In this document: piece by piece, positions 58,236-64,000 of the stretch
How positions within the stretch are numbered: position 1 is the stretch's first letter
Layout: every line of letters starts with the position of its first letter
From: Marchantia polymorpha subsp. ruderalis
Taxonomy: Eukaryota; Streptophyta; Marchantiopsida; Marchantiales; Marchantiaceae
NCBI GenBank assembly: GCA_037833965.1
Contig: AP031352.1
Span: 32,366,501 to 32,430,500, forward strand
DNA length: 64,000 bases
Direction of reading: 5' to 3'
Notes under the pieces: model-generated
The model's input: the letters and a program-made list of their open reading frames with translations, nothing else
What the model was told of the DNA's origin: nothing
Database searches by the model: none
Position numbers and translations under genes: made by a program

Positions 58236-61200
58236 AATAAAACTTTCAAGAATGATTTCTTGACGCCAAGCTCAACCTACAATGAGTCTCAAATCCGACG
58301 CCTGTATGCACGCAGAGGCAGGCAGTTGGGAAGTTCCAGATACACTCCGATAGACATCTAACAGCACAAACTGCACTTCATCGAAGGTGACCCGATCGAC
58401 AGTATCGGATTCTTTCCTGCCAACATTTTCGACTAACATAGATGTAGGCCTATATAAGTTCAAAATCGAGGTACAAAGTCGACAGGTTTGTCGACTTTGT
58501 GAACGTATCTAAACTTCTCAACCGGTGAACCAAAATGTGGAGATCTTCATAATCTCTTCTTGTAGATCCCTGGGAGATTTTCTACAAAGGGAGTCCAGGC
58601 TCGGGCCGAATCCGGTCCGCTACGATATTTCTAAATCTATCCTAAATCTATTTACTGCGTACTGCCGATATTAGTTTCGAACGAGGTTCCCCGGGGCAAC
58701 GACTTCCTGTGCTCAAATCACAGGAAAGACCCTGGAATTCTCTAAAGACTGAAGGTCCTTTCCCAGGTTCTATACTAGATCTGAAGGTGCTTGATCGAAG
58801 CATAATAGATGGTGAGAAGGTCAACCCATGATTTGAGAAGATCAAGATCTTGACTTATTGTACAGATGCCTCTTGCAGCCATCTCAGGGTCTCAGCCTGC
58901 TGTCAGGAATCATCCACAAGTGCATCTTGACGAAGACTTTCTGAACCTTGTTTTCTATGTATTACCTTATTTAGAGCTTTATGTCCTACTGAACGATGCA
59001 GATATTGCACTAGAAGCATTGCGGAGCTCTGTACTTTGGTGTGAAAGTTTTAACCTTCGAGTCTTCCGCATCTGTGCAAGTAGCCGCGTCCACTCAGTCA
59101 AAGCATCACGTAGAACTTGTGCAACCAAGTAAGCAGCTCATAGTTCATCGTCTAACAGCAAGATACAGCAAGCTCTTTGTAGATCTAGTTGTGCAGGAAT
59201 CTACCACGACACTACTTTTTCCTATCATTGAGGAGGATTCAGGGGATGTTAAGGTATCAGATCGCAAGGGACATGGAACCTATATCCTTCCTCCATGAGC
59301 CTAAAATCCAGCAATTTCCAAAGAAAAAGTAGAGCGGTACCACTGCCCCACGTCTCGAACAAGCCATATACAAATATTTGTTGGAACAATTCTCGTTATA
59401 TCTACCGGTATTTTTTTCATGACCTTCAGCGCAGACGAATAGTAGGAAAATTTAGAACGCCAGAGTGAACGACCGAATTATTTGTCATCTGTTGTATTTC
59501 AGAAGGTTTGCTGTAACAGACATAATTTCAATCCAACGGTGAATCTTTGTGGGAGCACCATGCCCAAGCCCACTTGAACAGGTTACTGGACGAGCGTTGG
59601 GATAATGCTTTACCAAGGGGCAAAGTCTCCCACAGACAACGCCGTGATTAGTTTGGCCTTTGGCTCTCGACATGCCTTCCGAGTTTTCTTCTTAGCACCA
59701 GTGGAAGATTCGATCCTCCCTGGCCTCCAGAGGACCGGTTTCTGTGGCTTCCGATTGCATGAAGTTTACCCACTGGTCTGAGAACAATCCCTCTCATCCT
59801 ATCCACTGTATTGATAATTGACCTTTCTCTACGTGTCAAATCCAATTAAATACATGCACGAGTTACGTGATTGTTTGAACCTTCGAGGTGCAGTGTCTGT
59901 TGTGGCCACAAACGATATCGAAATATGTTAGCTAAACCTTAGGGTTCAGATCACCATCAATGGCGGTTTCTGGCAATGGCAGGGAATGAACTATTCAACT
60001 TCAGTGCGATTTCTTTTTGTCCTGTAGGACATCGTACAGTGCTCCTTGACTACGCTGTTCCTGTTCAGAAGTCAGATGACTGCGGATAGTTTTTCTCTCC
60101 ATCCCGGACATTGTGGGGGCGAACAAACTCAAACTCGTGGAGATTGTAATATCGTTTTAAAGTCGAGAATGAAACGAAGCCAGCTGATAATATGAACTGT
60201 ACGGACCGCTGCAAACTTAAGCCTCCCGCCTACAATGATCATTGTAGATACTATTTAGCACCTGACCTTGTGAACTTGCCGACTAGTGTTTCATCGTTGC
60301 ACGCTGTCCAGTTCGATTGCTTGAAGTGGGCTTGATTTTATAACATCAATCGGATCACAAGTTTGGGTTTCTAAAATGCTGAATTTTAAAGCACTTCATT
60401 GCCCGTTTTTTACAGAAACTTCATTTTACTTGGGACAGCTCAGAATGTACTAAATACCTTATTGGAACCTGAGGGCTGGAAATTTAGAGAAACGATGCGT
60501 ATCTACAGAGCAATCAGCCCAAGGTCAAACTTAGTTTCAAGTTGATCACGGTCGCGGTCGCGGTCTTCGGAAGAAATTCATTGGTAATGTAGCTGGAATA
60601 AGTGACAGCTGACTTTTTTCTAGCTATAAACTGCAGTTGAAAGCACATGCGGAGGTTGAACGAGAATTTGTCGAGAGTCTTCAACTTCAGCAGCGTATTC
60701 GTCTGCAACCAAATATTATCACATCATCCAGTTTAGACTGTGTGCACCAAGATACGTTTCAGATCCAGAAATTTCCAATCCAAGACGTTTCAAAGCAGTT
60801 TGTTTCACATAGGAGGAATCAAATAGCATGGTAATCGAATCTTGCGAAAGTTGTTCTATCGAGAAATCCAGTTCAGACCCCAAGCTTAAGTAGAACATAA
60901 AATTTCTGAACAGTAGAGAACGTTCGAACTTGGGGTTGGAGAACTTGTGAAGTTCATCCTCCAGCCACAGTGGAAAGTCGGTGACCGCTTTTCAGCTCAA
61001 TGTACGAAATTATGTAATGCAACTGTGAGCGGTAGTCTTCTGCTACTCTCGATAACTGTCTGTGAGATCACATGTGTTCGTTGCCCCCGCAAAGGCGCGT
61101 ATCTGTAAACTTCGTGCCGAAACTACTTGTAGGTAGATAGTGGTGGTTACGGAACGGTGTCGGCAAGTAGTCAAAGAAATTACCCGAATGGAGTCAAATT

Positions 61201-62760
61201 TTGGACCAATTTCTGGAAACATAACAAGAGGACAACACGATGGGCCACTTGACTTGAGTGAAAATTATAGAGAAGAGTTTCCATCAAATTTTCGTCCATG
61301 CTTTGCAAATGCCCTCACAGGTGACATGTGAACGATTCGTGTTACTGAACAAGCAGAGACATCGACAGCTTTCAGCTTCTAATCTGATATCCCATCTTCA
61401 ACTAATTTTGTATACCGTCTTCCAAGCATACTGCCCTTCTGCTGTTCATGCATATTGGAGCAATGTCAGAAAATCGGATTCCTGGTTCACAACTTGGTGC
61501 CAACGGTGTTCGGAAGCAAGGTTAAAAGCTATCGAGGAAGGTTTATGACCTAATTTGTTCTCCTGTCAGCTTTGTTTAGACCTTTGTCACCTTTGATTAT
61601 AGTATCCTGATACAGGAGAAAGACTGCAGTCCTGTGTCTAAATGTATTGTGGCCCAATTAAGTCATATGGAACCAGGCACCCGGGTGTGAAAATTATCCC
61701 TCAGTCTCACACACATGATACTATAGAGGTCGGCAGTGAAGGTCTTTCATGGATGGATGGGGTTTCATATTTTCTGCATTGCTACGGTTATTAGTGTATC
61801 CTCGGACGATGCTTCCAAATATACTAATTGCGTGCTTCGGAAACTGGCAATTCTGAGGTCTCAAAGGAGAAATGTCAAACCAGTCATCGGGGCAGTGACT
61901 ATAGGATCCGATGGCGGTATGTCTCCAAAGTGACGAGGGCCGATAGACTTCGGCGCTTAAATCTTATCGGATTTGCACGAGATGCTTTACTTTCTGTACC
62001 GTGAACTGTAGTCAACCACCGCCCGATTGGTGTAAGTGTATAAGCACTTCACACTAGACAGTCCCCACTCTCACCCCTGCATGCAGCTTTATAACTTCAG
62101 AAACAATACATCGGTGGAAAGGGCGGCGGACCGACATATGACACCCATCGAGACGGTCGATCTGACACCAATTTTATAGATGCACAACAGTTATATAATC
62201 AGTGATCTGACTGTCTCAAGATCAAGGCGCTCTTGTTTTGCTGTGTATGGTGAGTGCCACATGGTTCTTGCAGATCGCAAAATGGAACTTGCCTGAACCT
62301 TGCATGATGCCTTGAAATTTTTGCTCCACGCCTGTTTAGTGTAGAGCTACATGGGTCTTTACAATGCACTCTTCCTCTCTATTTAGATCTACCTAAACCA
62401 GTAATTGAGGTTTGAGAATCAATACCCATGGATTCTACAAGTGCCGCTGCGCGTGGTGAAAATTAAAGTTTACACACCACCTACTGGACTCTTGAATGAT
62501 GTTTAAATTTTTCATGATATTTCTTAATTAGAAGACGATTAAAAACTCTACATCAGATCAGAAAGGTTACGTGGTAAGAGATATTCAGAGCTGGGATCAG
62601 TTTGCATGAAAAATGCCTGCATTTAAATGCTAAGTCAACCTGCTGTTACTCAGTAGCACGAAGTTGTAAACTGGTTTTGCTCTGGAGAACGATCTACCTG
62701 TTCATGTTGTGGTTATGTACTGTCATTGCCCTACGGTCATAGCTCTTCGCGCCATATGCC
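58236..62760. other. Intergenic region upstream of the receptor kinase
   Basis: Mixed-composition DNA. Frames of up to 96 codons (58866-59132, 61258-61548 +) show no domain and no consistent exon pattern. A CTTATATAGG on the minus strand near 58450-58459 could be a TATA box for the kinase. Nothing else can be supported. Confidence 0.35.
58473..58500. repeat. Perfect 12-bp hairpin upstream of the kinase gene
   Basis: ACAAAGTCGACA (58473-58484) and TGTCGACTTTGT (58489-58500) are exact complements around a four-base loop, 238 bases upstream of the kinase ATG. It could be a binding palindrome or a transcript hairpin; no terminal duplication suggests a transposon. Confidence 0.6.
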
Positions 62761-63362
62761 CTTAAATCCAGAGAGATTTGCTTGATGGGACCCATGCGGA
62801 AAGTAATTTGCTTGATGTGACCCCTCAGGTTTAGTTTTACCCGATGGGACCCCAACGAAGGTGTGCCGTCGGACATAGTTCTTGTAACTACGATTACTAC
62901 TAGTTACAATGCGAGAATTACAATCAGAGATCAATCCATGATTATAATTTCTGATGGATTATCACGGGGACAAAAATCGATTTTGCTCGAAGTGCAATTT
63001 GTTGTGCTTCAATTCTTCCGATCGTAAAGATTCACGGATTTCTCTGTTGCATCCCACCTGTACATTCCTTACGTAACCCTGCGTGGTTCGAGCTCAAGTC
63101 TCACGATCAACCATTTGTGGCGAACAAATAAACTCCGGATGAACATTTCTTTGCTCGTCTCCTTGGAGAGTGTCCGGATATAGAATGACAACATAAAAAC
63201 AAGTGAGTGTGATGGAGTGCGAAGTCCACTCTGTCTGCGGTGGACTCGTTGCACTCTCTCTAGTTGTTATTAGAACATGGATAACGGTGCATCGTTCATG
63301 GGGTCCCATCAGGTAAAATGAAACCTGAGGGGTCCCATCAAGCAAATCTCTCCTTAAATCCA
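62761..63362. repeat. Perfect 10-bp target-site duplication (CTTAAATCCA)
   Basis: CTTAAATCCA at 62761-62770 and again at 63353-63362 directly flank the inverted-repeat element between them. A 9-11-bp duplication is the mark of Mutator-like insertion. Confidence 0.88.
62771..63352. mobile_element. Mutator-like MITE (582 bp)
   Basis: The ends GAGAGATTTG and CAAATCTCTC are perfect complements. The inverted similarity continues inward for about 60 bases on the right arm (GCTTGATGGGACCC, CTCAGGTTT, GATGGGACCCC). The left arm holds an extra internal duplication of about 30 bases (GCTTGATGGGACCC again as GCTTGATGTGACCC). No transposase is present; short minus-strand frames inside are probably meaningless. 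The flanking 10-bp duplication is exact, so the insertion looks recent. Confidence 0.85.
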
Positions 63363-64000
63363 TGGCAAATATACCGACATGTATCATGTACTAGCATTTC
63401 TAATGAGGGAGTATTTCACAGGCCTCCGCTGTACCGAGCTTCTCAAGTACTGTAATCTGATTAAGTAAATAAAGTTCGAATTTGTGTCGGACTTCAGCTT
63501 GAACATGATAGTTGATGTCTTGCGCGGAGATAACGGTGCGGTACATGAGGTACAAAGAGAGGTCATTTCCAGGGGTTTCTTTATTTCCGCTTTTACTGTG
63601 GGATGTTCCTTATGCAGAAGAAACAAATCATGTGGCACGAAAGGAGTCAACAAATCTGCTGTCACAACTGCTGGCAGCTGAAGAAACTGCCTGGCACCAG
63701 TTCTCAAGCTTGGCCTAGCCCGTCCTTGACATGATGTAACAACAAGTCGTGAAGTCGTACTTAACGGAGCAGAGGCCATCAGGTTCGCATTTTTCTAATC
63801 TCTTTGTCACATATGGAATATTGGGGTAATATTCAATGTCCGGTCATGAACTTTTTGGCGTAGCTACCTTCCTCAACTTTCAGCTATGATACTTTCCTTT
63901 CGGTTAGGGAGGTGACGATGGCCCCCTAAACGAAACCATGCAAAAACATCTACGCATCAAAAGCTTTTATGAGGAAAAGAGAGAATGTGATATCCCAGAC
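63363..64000. other. Unassigned right edge of the window
   Basis: A minus-strand frame of 131 codons (63779-63384) and overlapping + strand frames show no recognised domain. A gene continuing past the window cannot be excluded. Confidence 0.3.

Noticed and set aside
52320..59890. Possible duplication linking 52.3 kb and 59.8 kb (shared ATTGTTTGAACCTT)
   Set aside because: The similarity is limited to one short word with flanks that do not align.
61140..61933. Possible small genes in the right-hand intergenic region
   Set aside because: Frames of 60-96 codons only, without motifs or supporting splice sites.

Overview
The window reads as nuclear DNA of a land plant. It carries three intact intron-split genes with plant-type products, long AT-rich intergenic stretches, and layered Ty3/gypsy, Ty1/copia, hAT and Mutator-like insertions. 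A bryophyte, most likely a moss, is my best guess from the gene structure and AT-rich spacers. That is an inference; nothing here proves the species. I recognised no tRNA, rRNA or CRISPR feature.

Layout. 1-9.3 kb: a decayed Ty3/gypsy element on the + strand whose polyprotein includes a C5-cytosine DNA methyltransferase upstream of reverse transcriptase and a PHD finger at the extreme C-terminus, after RNase H and integrase. A 3.5-kb coiled-coil element is nested inside the integrase region. 9.3-12 kb: a decayed Ty1/copia element on the - strand. 12.6-12.9 kb: a thioredoxin-like (WCRKC type) pseudogene. 13.0-16.1 kb: a hAT transposon with terminal inverted repeats, target-site duplication, a nearly intact transposase and a 118-bp minisatellite. 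16.1-20.6 kb: AT-rich spacer. 20.6-25.1 kb: anthranilate synthase alpha subunit (- strand, 11 exons). 25-32 kb: AT-rich spacer with a second decayed copia copy and LTR fragments. 32.2-33.9 kb: a cluster of broken gene pieces on one strand (mitochondrial ccmF-like, a WNK/RLCK kinase chimera, a LOV photosensor fragment). 36.2-37.3 kb: a second, inverted copy of the methyltransferase/PHD retroelement family (3' part). 38.3-38.6 kb: a hAT MITE. 42.1-45.9 kb: mitochondrial FAD-dependent glycerol-3-phosphate dehydrogenase (SDP6 type, - strand, 6 exons). 49.4-50.7 kb: two copia LTRs facing each other. 53.2-58.2 kb: a short LRR receptor kinase (- strand, 12 exons). 62.8-63.4 kb: a Mutator-like MITE with a perfect 10-bp target duplication.

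The three host genes share no obvious pathway: plastid tryptophan synthesis, mitochondrial glycerol-3-phosphate oxidation, and plasma-membrane signalling. Their exon phases join cleanly and all splice sites are GT/AG, so all three look functional. Everything between them is mobile-element debris or unassigned AT-rich DNA.

The most unusual system is the gypsy element that appears to carry both a writer (DNA methyltransferase) and a reader (PHD finger) of chromatin marks. Retrotransposon-borne DNA methyltransferases are known from dinoflagellates and charophyte algae. The combination with a PHD finger at the end of the polyprotein, seen in two copies here, is what I would check first.
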